Positions 1 through 7,733 of a stretch of DNA of 64,000 nt are shown here, one piece after another (positions within the stretch are counted from its first letter, which is position 1; each line of letters opens with the position of its first letter). The translations under genes and the position numbers were made by a program. The stretch lies in contig CACGLS010000001.1 of NCBI GenBank assembly GCA_902573985.1, positions 186,001 to 250,000 on the forward strand, in the 5' to 3' direction. This DNA is from an uncultured Pelagibacteraceae bacterium (GTDB taxonomy: Bacteria; Pseudomonadota; Alphaproteobacteria; Pelagibacterales; Pelagibacteraceae). Under the pieces are notes generated by a model, which did no database searches, was not told where the DNA came from, and saw only the letters and a list, made by a program, of their open reading frames with translations.

Positions 1-1
1 T

Positions 2-751
2 TTCTGTACTTGTTGGCACTCATGGGTACATTTAGAAAACTTTTCAGCGTACCACAATATACCATTTGCAACTAAAGCTAATGGATTTGCTGGTTTAGAT
101 ACTGAGTTGGCATTTAACAGTCCAGTTCATATCAAGCACATTCAAACTTTAGGTAAATGGGCGCAAGAAGGCAAATTCAAGTACATGGGTAGAAGAAACG
201 AAGCTGGTAAAAATTTTAGAGCCGGTGAATGTATGTTAATGACAGAGTCTTCTGCTGGTTATGCTGGCATCAAAAAAGAAGCAAAATTCGAATTTGGTAT
301 TAGACATTTACCTTACTATGGAGGAACTGAAGCACCTCAAAACACAATTATTGGTGGTTCATCTCTATGGGCATTATCTGGAAAATCTAAAGAAGAGAAC
401 AAAGCAACAGCTGCATTCTTAGCTTTCTTATCTAAAACTGATATTCAAGCAAAGTGGCACCAAGACACTGGTTACTTAGGTGTTACAACAGCTGCTGCTA
501 AAAAAACTAAAAGTTCAGGATTCTACAAAGCAAATCCTGGAACTGATTTAGCTGGAATACAGATGATGAGAAATAAAGTTACTCAAAACTCCAAAGGCTT
601 ACGTCTTGGATCTTTTGATCAAATAAGAGGTATTATTGATGAAGAGATGGAAGGAGTTTACAACGGCACTAAAACTGCTCAAGTAGCTTTAGATAGCGCT
701 GTAAGAAGAGGTAACGTTCTTTTAAGAAGATTTGAAAGAGCAAATAAATAA
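2..751 (+). CDS. ugpB: sn-glycerol-3-phosphate ABC transporter substrate-binding protein UgpB (5' truncated)
   Basis: The frame is open from base 2, so the window starts inside the gene and about 249 C-terminal residues are visible. They follow E. coli UgpB closely from memory: LENFSA near the start, then NGFAGLDTELAFN, APQNTIIGGSSLWALSG, KWHQDTGYLGVTTAAA and a terminal GNVLLRRFE. UgpB is the periplasmic receptor for glycerol-3-phosphate and related glycerophosphodiesters and delivers them to UgpAE. The permease and ATPase genes follow directly, which supports the call. An internal TTG at 107 could be taken for a start, but the conserved sequence continues upstream of it. Confidence 0.93.
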   Translation, partial: FCTCWHSWVHLENFSAYHNIPFATKANGFAGLDTELAFNSPVHIKHIQTLGKWAQEGKFKYMGRRNEAGKNFRAGECMLMTESSAGYAGIKKEAKFEFGIRHLPYYGGTEAPQNTIIGGSSLWALSGKSKEENKATAAFLAFLSKTDIQAKWHQDTGYLGVTTAAAKKTKSSGFYKANPGTDLAGIQMMRNKVTQNSKGLRLGSFDQIRGIIDEEMEGVYNGTKTAQVALDSAVRRGNVLLRRFERANK

Positions 752-764
752 ATCAATTTTATTT

Positions 765-786
765 ACTAGGGGCGAAAGCCCCTAGT
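765..786 (+). terminator. Intra-operon stem-loop between ugpB and ugpA
   Basis: A perfect inverted repeat has 9-bp arms ACTAGGGGC and GCCCCTAGT closed by a GAAA tetraloop. No run of T follows, so it is more likely an mRNA-stabilising or attenuating hairpin than a strong terminator. This position, just after a binding-protein gene, commonly lets the receptor be made in excess over the permease. That role is inferred. Confidence 0.75.
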
Positions 787-803
787 ATCATTCTTAAGAT
801 CAA

Positions 804-1685
804 ATGGAAAAAAGAGTTTTTTTTAAAGGTTGGTGGTTACCAGCGCTACTAGTTGCACCTCAACTACTGATTTCTTTTGTTTTCTTTTTTTACCCATCAG
901 GGCAGGCTATTTGGAATTCTTTATTTCTACCAGATCCCTTTGGATTAAAAACAGAATTTGTTGGTTTAGATAATTTTAGATTTTTATTATCTGATCCCTA
1001 TTATTTGGCAAGTTTTAAAACGACAGTTATTTTCTCAACTGCAGTATCAGTTTCTTCAATGGCTTTAGGTTTATACTTAGCAGCATTAGCCGATAGATTA
1101 ATTAAAGGCGCAGGCGTTTATCAAACATTATTAATTTGGCCTTACGCTATCGCACCAGCGATTGCAGGAGTTTTATGGTTATTTATGTTCAATGGAAATA
1201 TCGGTTTAGCTTCTTATTATCTTAAAGCTTTAGGTTATGAATGGAATCATACTTTAAAAGGCGATCAAGCGATGTTTCTTGTTATTTTAGCTTCGTCCTG
1301 GGGAAGAATAAGTTATAACTTTTTATTTTTTTTAGCAGGACTTCAGGCCATTCCAAAATCAATTATTGAGGCAGCAGCAATAGATGGAGCTAGTTTTTGG
1401 AAAAGATTTGGCACAATTGTAATACCTCTACTTTCACCCATCACATTCTTTTTATTAGTCGTAAATATTGTCTATGCTTTCTTTGATACTTTTGGAGTAA
1501 TACACACAATCACTTCAGGGGGGCCTGAACAGTCGACCACTATACTAGTATATAAAGTATTCTCTGATGGATTTGTGAGCCAAGATCTAGGATCAAGTGC
1601 TGCTCAGTCCGTAATCCTATTAGTTTTAGTCGGAATTTTAACCGTCATTCAATTTAAATATATAGAGAGAAAGGTTCATTATTAA
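804..1685 (+). CDS. ugpA: sn-glycerol-3-phosphate ABC transporter permease UgpA
   Basis: This 293-residue inner-membrane protein has about six hydrophobic segments (near 13-32, 72-96, 105-129, 155-180, 203-226 and 262-285). The permease EAA loop starts EAAAIDGASFWKRF at residues 189-202 and is followed by IVIPLL; this loop contacts the ATPase. It pairs with UgpE to form the channel that takes glycerol-3-phosphate from UgpB. Its TAA stop shares one base with the ugpE ATG. Length and order (B-A-E-C) match the family. Expression may be reduced relative to ugpB by the hairpin just upstream. Confidence 0.93.
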   Translation: MEKRVFFKGWWLPALLVAPQLLISFVFFFYPSGQAIWNSLFLPDPFGLKTEFVGLDNFRFLLSDPYYLASFKTTVIFSTAVSVSSMALGLYLAALADRLIKGAGVYQTLLIWPYAIAPAIAGVLWLFMFNGNIGLASYYLKALGYEWNHTLKGDQAMFLVILASSWGRISYNFLFFLAGLQAIPKSIIEAAAIDGASFWKRFGTIVIPLLSPITFFLLVVNIVYAFFDTFGVIHTITSGGPEQSTTILVYKVFSDGFVSQDLGSSAAQSVILLVLVGILTVIQFKYIERKVHY

Positions 1686-2539
1686 TGGTTGAGAAAAAGA
1701 AATCAGGCTATTGGCTTACTCACCTAGGTTTAATTCTTGGGGTATTATTTATATTCTTTCCAGTTTGGTTAACTTTTGTTGCATCCACTGTGACACAAGA
1801 TGCAATCATTTATCCTCCATTACCAATGTTACCAGGAACAGAGTTCTTTGAAAATTACGCAAATGCATTATTTAGAGGTTCACCAGAGGGTTATGGTGCA
1901 AAAGTACCTGTTATAAAAATGATGATGAACTCAGCAATCATGGCAATAGGTATTACAGTTGGAAAAATAATCATTTCATTATTATCAGCTTTTGCATTTG
2001 TCTATTTTAGATTTCCTTTCAGGAATTTATGTTTTTGGTTAATCTTTATTACCCTAATGCTCCCAGTAGAAGTAAGAATAGTGCCGACTTATGAAGTTGT
2101 TGCAAATTTAAATCTACTAAACTCTTACACAGGGTTAATCTTTCCGTTAATTGCATCAGCTACGGCAACTTTCTTATTTAGACAATTTTTTATGACTATA
2201 CCTGATGAAATGGTTGAAGCAGCTAGAATGGACGGATGCAGTCCAATGCGTTTCTTTTTTGATATATTAGTTCCAATTAGTAAAACTAATATTGCAGCTT
2301 TATTTGTTATTTTATTCATTTTTGGTTGGAACCAATATTTATGGCCTTTATTAATGACGACCGATCCTGACATGAGAACTATTGTAATGGCAATTGACTC
2401 AATGATACCAACTGGAGATGATTATGCACACTGGCCAACGGTTATGGCAACCGCGATGTTAGCTATGGTACCACCGGTAATAGTAGTAATAAGTATGCAA
2501 AAGTTTTTTGTTAAAGGATTATTAGAAAGCGATAAATAA
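1685..2539 (+). CDS. ugpE: sn-glycerol-3-phosphate ABC transporter permease UgpE
   Basis: This 284-residue permease is the partner of UgpA. Hydrophobic segments lie near 11-33, 80-107, 115-137, 147-170, 200-222 and 250-272. The EAA loop, EAARMDGCSPMRFFFDI, starts near residue 178 and runs into VPISK. The ATG overlaps the ugpA stop by one base and the stop overlaps the ugpC start in the same way, so the three genes should be translated in a coupled fashion. The sequence around LPVEVRIVPTYEVV is typical of sugar and glycerol-phosphate (MalG-like) permeases. Confidence 0.93.
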   Translation: MVEKKKSGYWLTHLGLILGVLFIFFPVWLTFVASTVTQDAIIYPPLPMLPGTEFFENYANALFRGSPEGYGAKVPVIKMMMNSAIMAIGITVGKIIISLLSAFAFVYFRFPFRNLCFWLIFITLMLPVEVRIVPTYEVVANLNLLNSYTGLIFPLIASATATFLFRQFFMTIPDEMVEAARMDGCSPMRFFFDILVPISKTNIAALFVILFIFGWNQYLWPLLMTTDPDMRTIVMAIDSMIPTGDDYAHWPTVMATAMLAMVPPVIVVISMQKFFVKGLLESDK

Positions 2540-3594
2540 TGTCTCAAATTAGCTTACAAAATCTAAAAAAATCTTTCGGAAAAACGCAGGTTATTCACGA
2601 TCTGAGTATTGATGTTAAAGATGGTGAGCTGATTGTAATAGTTGGACCATCAGGTTGCGGAAAATCAACTTTATTAAGAATGGTAGCAGGTTTAGAAGAT
2701 GCAAACGAGGGAAATATTTTAATTGATAATAAAAAAGTAAATGAACTTGAACCCATGGAGCGGAATATTGCAATGGTATTTCAAAATTATGCTCTTTATC
2801 CTCATATGACTGTTTTTGGTAACATGGCTTACGGTTTAAAGATTGCAAAAGTACCGAAAGAAGAAATTGAGTCTAGAGTTCAAAAAGCAGCTGAAATTTT
2901 AGAGCTTGGAGAATTATTAGAGAGAAAACCCAATCAATTATCTGGCGGGCAAAGACAAAGAGTTGCTATGGGAAGAGCCATTGTAAGAAATCCTGTGGCT
3001 TTTTTATTTGATGAACCTTTATCAAATCTTGATGCAAAATTAAGAGTTCAAATGAGATTAGAGATTAAAAAACTTCAAACTCAATTAAAAACCACCTCTC
3101 TTTATGTAACACATGATCAAGTTGAGGCTATGACTTTAGCTGATCGAATGATTGTAATGAATGAAGGTAATGTAGAACATATTGGAACACCTTTAGAAGT
3201 ATATACGAAACCTAAAACTTTATTCACGGCTCAATTTATCGGAAGTCCTGCAATGAATATTTTAAAAGGTAATTGCGGAAGTAACAAATTGATTTTGGCA
3301 AACAAAGCTTCACTTTCAGTGAATTCAAAATTTAATGGACCTGTTAATATAGGTATGCGACCTGAAGATTTTGAATTAGATCAAAATGGTCCAATCAAGT
3401 TAAAAGTTGAACTTGTAGAGTTGATCGGAGCTAATACACTTATTCATGGTAAACTTGAAAATAGTAATGAAATTTTAGTTGCAAGTATCTCAGGTGTTGT
3501 TAAAGAAGACACTATTGGAAAAAATATAAATCTTTCCATTCAAAATGACAAACTACACCTGTTTGATACTAATACTGATTTGAGGATTAATTGA
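2539..3594 (+). CDS. ugpC: sn-glycerol-3-phosphate ABC transporter ATPase UgpC
   Basis: This 351-residue ATPase of the MalK/UgpC class has Walker A GPSGCGKS at 36-43, the signature LSGGQ at 134-138, Walker B AFLFDEP at 154-160 and an H-loop in YVTHDQVEAM. A C-terminal regulatory domain (about 240-351) with IGMRPEDFEL is typical of carbohydrate and glycerol-phosphate importers. It powers uptake through UgpAE. Its stop overlaps the TTG start of the phosphodiesterase gene by four bases, a linkage also seen in ugpBAECQ operons. Confidence 0.94.
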   Translation: MSQISLQNLKKSFGKTQVIHDLSIDVKDGELIVIVGPSGCGKSTLLRMVAGLEDANEGNILIDNKKVNELEPMERNIAMVFQNYALYPHMTVFGNMAYGLKIAKVPKEEIESRVQKAAEILELGELLERKPNQLSGGQRQRVAMGRAIVRNPVAFLFDEPLSNLDAKLRVQMRLEIKKLQTQLKTTSLYVTHDQVEAMTLADRMIVMNEGNVEHIGTPLEVYTKPKTLFTAQFIGSPAMNILKGNCGSNKLILANKASLSVNSKFNGPVNIGMRPEDFELDQNGPIKLKVELVELIGANTLIHGKLENSNEILVASISGVVKEDTIGKNINLSIQNDKLHLFDTNTDLRIN

Positions 3595-4523
3595 TCAATC
3601 CATTTTTAACGAAACCTAATTACATAAGAATTTACGGCCACAGGGGAGCTAGAGGCGATATTGTTGAAAACTCAATGTCTGGTTTTAAATACACTTTTGA
3701 TCTTGGTATCAAAGCTGTTGAGTTTGATGTCGTAATTTCAAAAGATAATATTCCAACAATATTTCATGATTACAGATTAAATCCTGATTTAGTTAAAGAT
3801 GCCTCAGGGAACTGGATCACAGATAAAAGCATGAAATTAGTAGAACTCACTTATGAAGAAATTAGCAAGTATAGTATTGGAAGTATAAAACCCGAAACAA
3901 AGTACGCAAAAAGATTTAAAAATCAAAAACCTATTACAGGAGAAAAAATACCAAAATTAACTGATTTCTTTAAATTAGTGACGGAAGACAAATATAAAGA
4001 TGTATTCTTAAATCTAGAAATTAAATCAACTCCTACACAAGAAAACGTAACACCAGATCCAGAAAAAATGGTTTCCTTAATCCTTAAAGATATTAAAGAT
4101 TTTAAACTTGAAGATAGAACTTTAATCACTTCTTATGATTTTAGAATTTTATATGCTCTTAAAAAACAAAACCCAAATATCCTAAGAGGATTTATTACCT
4201 TACAACAAGGACTCTCAATAACTAAAAAGAATATCTACGAAAACTCTCCATGGATGGTTAAAAATTATCCTTTGGAAGAATTATTTTTGCTACCAAATAT
4301 TATTAAATCATTAGAGGGACATGTATGGAGTGTTTTTTACCGTGATGTGACTAAACAAAATGTAGAATTAGCACACAAACATGGTTTAGCTACTTGTGTT
4401 TGGACAGTGAATAGAGAAAAAGATATTATTAGAATGATCGAGTACGGAGTTGATGGAATTATCACTGACTATCCAAAAAAAGTTCAAGAAATTTGTAAAT
4501 CCAAAAATATCTCTTGGTTTTAA
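3591..4523 (+). CDS. ugpQ: Glycerophosphodiester phosphodiesterase (UgpQ-like, cytoplasmic)
   Basis: This 310-residue GDPD-family enzyme has the catalytic signature HRGARGDIVENS at 17-28, the metal-binding pair in EFDV at 44-47 and a second histidine in FHDYRL at 59. The C-terminal VWTVNREKDI and GVDGIITDYP motifs are also typical. It hydrolyses glycerophosphodiesters to glycerol-3-phosphate plus an alcohol. No signal peptide is seen, so it acts on substrates imported by Ugp. The TTG start overlaps ugpC by four bases; no better start lies nearby. At 310 residues it is longer than E. coli UgpQ (about 247). Confidence 0.9.
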   Translation: MINPFLTKPNYIRIYGHRGARGDIVENSMSGFKYTFDLGIKAVEFDVVISKDNIPTIFHDYRLNPDLVKDASGNWITDKSMKLVELTYEEISKYSIGSIKPETKYAKRFKNQKPITGEKIPKLTDFFKLVTEDKYKDVFLNLEIKSTPTQENVTPDPEKMVSLILKDIKDFKLEDRTLITSYDFRILYALKKQNPNILRGFITLQQGLSITKKNIYENSPWMVKNYPLEELFLLPNIIKSLEGHVWSVFYRDVTKQNVELAHKHGLATCVWTVNREKDIIRMIEYGVDGIITDYPKKVQEICKSKNISWF

Positions 4524-4564
4524 GCTTGAAAACTTGAAAATATATTTATCGTCGTGCAAATAAA

Positions 4565-4587
4565 CCCCTGATTTTTTAAATCAGGGG
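4565..4587. terminator. Bidirectional terminator after ugp operon
   Basis: Ten-bp arms CCCCTGATTT and AAATCAGGGG with a TTT loop lie between the convergent glycerophosphodiesterase gene and the small minus-strand gene. AT-rich sequence flanks both sides, so it can end transcripts from either direction. Confidence 0.8.
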
Positions 4588-4606
4588 CATTTAATTTATT
4601 TATAAA

Positions 4607-4804
4607 CTAATTATTTAAAGATGCTGTGATAGGTTCTTTATTTTTATTAGCTCTTTTTTCAGCGATTTTTTTCTCGATACTAGCTATCTTTAGATCAATC
4701 TTTGATAGTTTTTTTTGTTTAGTGCTTATCTTATTTTTAAGCTTATCGATTGATTTTAGTATTTTTTTCTTTTTCTTTTCGTTTTTTTTTAACTTTTTTT
4801 TCAT
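4607..4804 (-). CDS. Small Lys-rich coiled-coil protein of unknown function
   Basis: This 65-residue protein has about 24 lysines and a heptad-like pattern of Leu/Ile (KSIDKLKNKIS, then KIDLKIASIEKKIAEK), suggesting one charged helix or a short coiled coil. It was preferred over the hydrophobic reading of the opposite strand because GGAGG lies seven bases before its ATG, one of the few strong ribosome sites in the window. The product is not recognised. The extreme charge would suit nucleic-acid, ribosome or polyphosphate contact, but that is only a guess. It is convergent with the ugp operon. Confidence 0.6.
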   Translation of the reverse strand: MKKKLKKNEKKKKKILKSIDKLKNKISTKQKKLSKIDLKIASIEKKIAEKRANKNKEPITASLNN

Positions 4805-4906
4805 ATTGTTCCTCCAAAAAAGAAAAATCTAAAATAATCTAAAAAATTTTTCAAATGAAATTAAGAAAAATCTTTTAAACTAAAAGTTGAAAAAATTTAG
4901 AAAATC

Positions 4907-5803
4907 CTACGGAACTAATAAATTTATAAATCTGTCTGTTTTTTGGATCTCAAGACTGTTTACGTAACCACAATTTTCACCATCAACCTGTGATAGAACT
5001 TTATTGTTTACACCATTTATTTTTAATCTGTTCAATTCTTTTTTAATTACACTTTTTGCAGGAGTTAAGTCGCCTTTGGTTAAAATTAACCAAACATAAT
5101 AAAGTAATTTTATTCTGGTCAGGTCTTTAAATATGTAAGCTACTATCCTGTTTTCAAATATATTGGTATCATTTGTTATAGAATGGGGACCAGCATAGTA
5201 TTTTGAATTAGTACATAAAATCCAATCAGCCATAATTTTTTCATTATCTACCTCAACCTCCATTTTATTATTTTTTAAAAATAAAAAATGCTGAAAACCT
5301 TTTAAAGCGAAAATTACTTTTCCAAGATACTTTTTAATATTAGTATTTATGGACTCAACAATTCGAGAGTCAAAACCTACACCAGCCATCAAGAAAAAGT
5401 ACTTATCATTTATTTTTGCTAATGAAATTTTCTTATGATTATCTGATACTAGGACGTTGTAAATCTCCTCCGCCTTTTTCTTAATTTGAGTTTCTATTTG
5501 TAAAATATTTGCAGTGCCAGCAGGTATGTATCCAACTAATTTGTCTTTTAGATTATCACTTTTAAACATTTCATTAATACCAAAACATACGCTCCCGTCA
5601 CCGCCAGCAAATACTAACCGATCAAATTTTTTATTAGACAATTCTTTAAATACATTCCTTGCATGATCTTCGCTTTCAGTTTTAAAAAGATCTACAATAT
5701 GATTTTTTTCTAAAAGATTAATGACCTTGTTAATTAATTTAAGTTTTCTACCACCTGCTGCATTTGCGTTAAATATCACCGCAAAATTCAATTTTTTATT
5801 CAT
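4907..5803 (-). CDS. Diacylglycerol kinase-family lipid kinase (YegS/DagK-like)
   Basis: This 298-residue protein has the DAGK catalytic-domain motifs NANAAGG (12-18), FAGGDGSV (65-72) and the family's second motif PAGTANI (94-100), followed by the beta-sandwich C-terminal half of YegS/BmrU-type kinases. These enzymes phosphorylate diacylglycerol or related lipids with ATP. Divergent to plcP, whose product should release diacylglycerol, it could return that lipid to phosphatidic acid; the substrate is inferred. No clear ribosome site precedes the ATG, and a PHO-box-like repeat starts two bases upstream. It may instead act on another long-chain alcohol. Confidence 0.8.
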   Translation of the reverse strand: MNKKLNFAVIFNANAAGGRKLKLINKVINLLEKNHIVDLFKTESEDHARNVFKELSNKKFDRLVFAGGDGSVCFGINEMFKSDNLKDKLVGYIPAGTANILQIETQIKKKAEEIYNVLVSDNHKKISLAKINDKYFFLMAGVGFDSRIVESINTNIKKYLGKVIFALKGFQHFLFLKNNKMEVEVDNEKIMADWILCTNSKYYAGPHSITNDTNIFENRIVAYIFKDLTRIKLLYYVWLILTKGDLTPAKSVIKKELNRLKINGVNNKVLSQVDGENCGYVNSLEIQKTDRFINLLVP

Positions 5804-5804
5804 A

Positions 5805-5822
5805 TTTTAACAATTCTGTAAC
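5805..5822 (+). promoter_or_regulatory. PHO-box-like PhoB site between DAG kinase and plcP
   Basis: Two 7-bp direct repeats, TTTTAAC and CTGTAAC, are separated by four bases (AATT), matching the 7-4-7 layout of PhoB sites (consensus CTGTCAT twice). A weaker third repeat, TTATGAT, follows with the same 11-base period at 5827-5833. It is oriented to activate plcP-agt. It also touches the start of the divergent kinase gene, where bound PhoB could block expression. PhoB itself is encoded at 14.9 kb. Confidence 0.65.
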
Positions 5823-5867
5823 ATATTTATGATTCTACTTGTACTAGAGATTCGTTTTATAAAAAAT

Positions 5868-6683
5868 ATGGAAACAATTCAAACTAAATCTGAGGGAAAG
5901 ATTTTAAATTACAAAAGCATCTTTATTTCCGACTTGCACCTTGGGCATAGAAAAAGTGCAGCAAACAAATTATTAGAATTTTACAAACATTCAAGGTCAG
6001 AGAATTTATATCTTGTTGGTGATATCATTGATGTTTGGGCTTTAAAAACAAAATTTTACTGGCCTCAAGAACATAATGATGTGATTCAAAAAACATTAAG
6101 AAAAGCAAGACATGGAACAAAAGTAAAATATATTGTTGGAAATCATGATGATGTCTTCAGAAAATTTTTACCATTACATTTTGGCGATATTGAAGTTGTA
6201 AATAGAGCCATACATGTAAGCTCAGATAATAAAAAGTATATTGTTGTTCATGGTGATGCCTGGGATGGAGTGATGAAATATGCTCCATGGTTATCAAAAG
6301 TAGGAGCTATTGCTTATAGTTTTTTACTTGAGTTTAATGTTGTTATCAATTTTTTTAGAAGATTATTTAAAAAGGGTAATTGGTCTTTAGCAAAATATTT
6401 AAAACACAAAGTAAAGAACGCTGTAAAATATATAGGCGATTATGAAAAAACTTTAGCAACTTATGCTAAAAAAAAAAATGTTGATGGTATAATTTGTGGT
6501 CATATTCATCATTCTGCCGATCAAGTCTTAGATGGTGTGAGATATTTAAATTGTGGTGATTGGGTAGAAGGTGCAACTTTCTTGGTAGAACATTTCGATG
6601 GTCGCATGGAAGTTATTGACTGGAACAAAATCAGAGGTGATGTTGTCGATTACAAGCCATATCTAAAAGTAGTAAATAAATAA
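5868..6683 (+). CDS. plcP: PlcP-type phospholipase C (metallophosphoesterase) for lipid renovation
   Basis: This 271-residue calcineurin-like phosphoesterase has SDLHLG (21-26), GDIIDVW (51-57), GNHDD (91-95), HGD (128-130), GHIHH (211-215) and NCGDW (228-232). From memory the run VKNAVKYIGDYEKTLA and the FYWPQEHNDVIQK stretch fit rhizobial and marine PlcP better than LpxH, its closest well-known relative. PlcP removes phospholipid headgroups and yields diacylglycerol. The ATG at 5868 was chosen because an earlier start at 5829 lies on the PHO-box repeats. Position next to a glycosyltransferase and phoR supports the role. Confidence 0.85.
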   Translation: METIQTKSEGKILNYKSIFISDLHLGHRKSAANKLLEFYKHSRSENLYLVGDIIDVWALKTKFYWPQEHNDVIQKTLRKARHGTKVKYIVGNHDDVFRKFLPLHFGDIEVVNRAIHVSSDNKKYIVVHGDAWDGVMKYAPWLSKVGAIAYSFLLEFNVVINFFRRLFKKGNWSLAKYLKHKVKNAVKYIGDYEKTLATYAKKKNVDGIICGHIHHSADQVLDGVRYLNCGDWVEGATFLVEHFDGRMEVIDWNKIRGDVVDYKPYLKVVNK

Positions 6684-7691
6684 ATGAAAATTTTAATCGT
6701 TACTGATGCCTGGTATCCGCAAGTGAATGGTGTTTGTAGAACTTTAAAAAATCTTGGCGATGAATTAAAAAAAATTGGACATCAGGTTGAATATATTGAA
6801 CCTAACCAATTTTTTACTGTGCCAATGCCAAAATATAATGAAATAAAACTTTCTCTTAATGTTTGGCCTAGAGTAGGTAGATTAATTTCTAAAGCCGATG
6901 CTGACATAATTCACATAGCAACAGAAGGCCCGATAGGAATATTTGCAAAAAGATATTGTGTAAAAAATAAGCTTAAGTTTACCACGTCTTACCATACTCA
7001 ATTTGATAAATATTTGAAGTTATACTATCCTTATTTGCCAATTAAGCTTGCTCAAAAGTTCCTTAAAGGATTTCATTCAAAGGCGGAAAAAATTTTAGTA
7101 ACAACTCAATCAATGAAAGATGAACTTCAAGAAATTGGTTTTGATAAGGATAAGATGGTTGTTTGGACCAGAGGGGCAAACCACGGGGCATTTCAAAAGC
7201 CTAAAAAGATTAATTTAGAGTATAAAAGACCAATTTATCTTTATGTGGGTAGGGTATCTATTGAGAAGAACATCAGAGCATTTCTGGATTTAGAGTTAGA
7301 AGGCACGAAACTAGTTGTTGGTAAAGGACCTGATTTAGATAAACTTAAAAAAGAATACCCTGAAGCAATATTTAAAGGAGAGAGAACAAATGGTGAGCTT
7401 GCAAGTTACTTTGCTTCTTCTGATGTTTTTGTTTTCCCGAGCAAAACAGATACTTTTGGAATTGTAATTATAGAAGCTTTAAAATGTGGATTGCCAGTAG
7501 CTGCTTACCCAGTAGCAGGACCAAAAGATATTTTTAACGGTACAAACATTGGCTCGTTAAACAACGATCTTAAAAAAGCAGCACTTGAAGCTCTTAAGTC
7601 AGATAGAAGCGCTTGCATTGAGCATGCAAAAAAATATACCTGGGAAAATTGCGCAAAAATCTTTTTAAATAGTGCGGTATCAAACCGCTAA
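6684..7691 (+). CDS. agt: GT4-family glycosyltransferase, Agt-like diacylglycerol glycosyltransferase
   Basis: This 335-residue retaining glycosyltransferase has an N-terminal acceptor domain (DAWYPQVNGVCRT, 8-20) and a donor domain with VGRVSIEKN (188-196), GKGPD (213-217) and the family's E-x7-E-type motif around SKTDTFGIVIIEA (253-265). The stop of plcP abuts its ATG, so the two are co-translated. In phosphate-starved bacteria Agt-type enzymes add sugar to diacylglycerol released by PlcP, giving glycolipids that replace phospholipids. Which sugar is used (glucose or glucuronic acid) cannot be read from the sequence. A SqdX-like role is the main alternative. Confidence 0.8.
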   Translation: MKILIVTDAWYPQVNGVCRTLKNLGDELKKIGHQVEYIEPNQFFTVPMPKYNEIKLSLNVWPRVGRLISKADADIIHIATEGPIGIFAKRYCVKNKLKFTTSYHTQFDKYLKLYYPYLPIKLAQKFLKGFHSKAEKILVTTQSMKDELQEIGFDKDKMVVWTRGANHGAFQKPKKINLEYKRPIYLYVGRVSIEKNIRAFLDLELEGTKLVVGKGPDLDKLKKEYPEAIFKGERTNGELASYFASSDVFVFPSKTDTFGIVIIEALKCGLPVAAYPVAGPKDIFNGTNIGSLNNDLKKAALEALKSDRSACIEHAKKYTWENCAKIFLNSAVSNR

Positions 7692-7733
7692 AAAATATTT
7701 CTTTAGTCTATATCTTTAAAGTATAATCAAATC

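Noticed and set aside
4626-4832. Plus-strand frame coding a very hydrophobic 68-residue peptide
   Set aside because: It mirrors the Lys-rich minus-strand gene (AAA codons read as TTT). The minus-strand frame has a strong GGAGG ribosome site; this one does not.
5829-5867. Earlier PlcP start at 5829
   Set aside because: It lies on the third PHO-box-like repeat and would leave almost no leader downstream of the promoter; the ATG at 5868 fits the family length.
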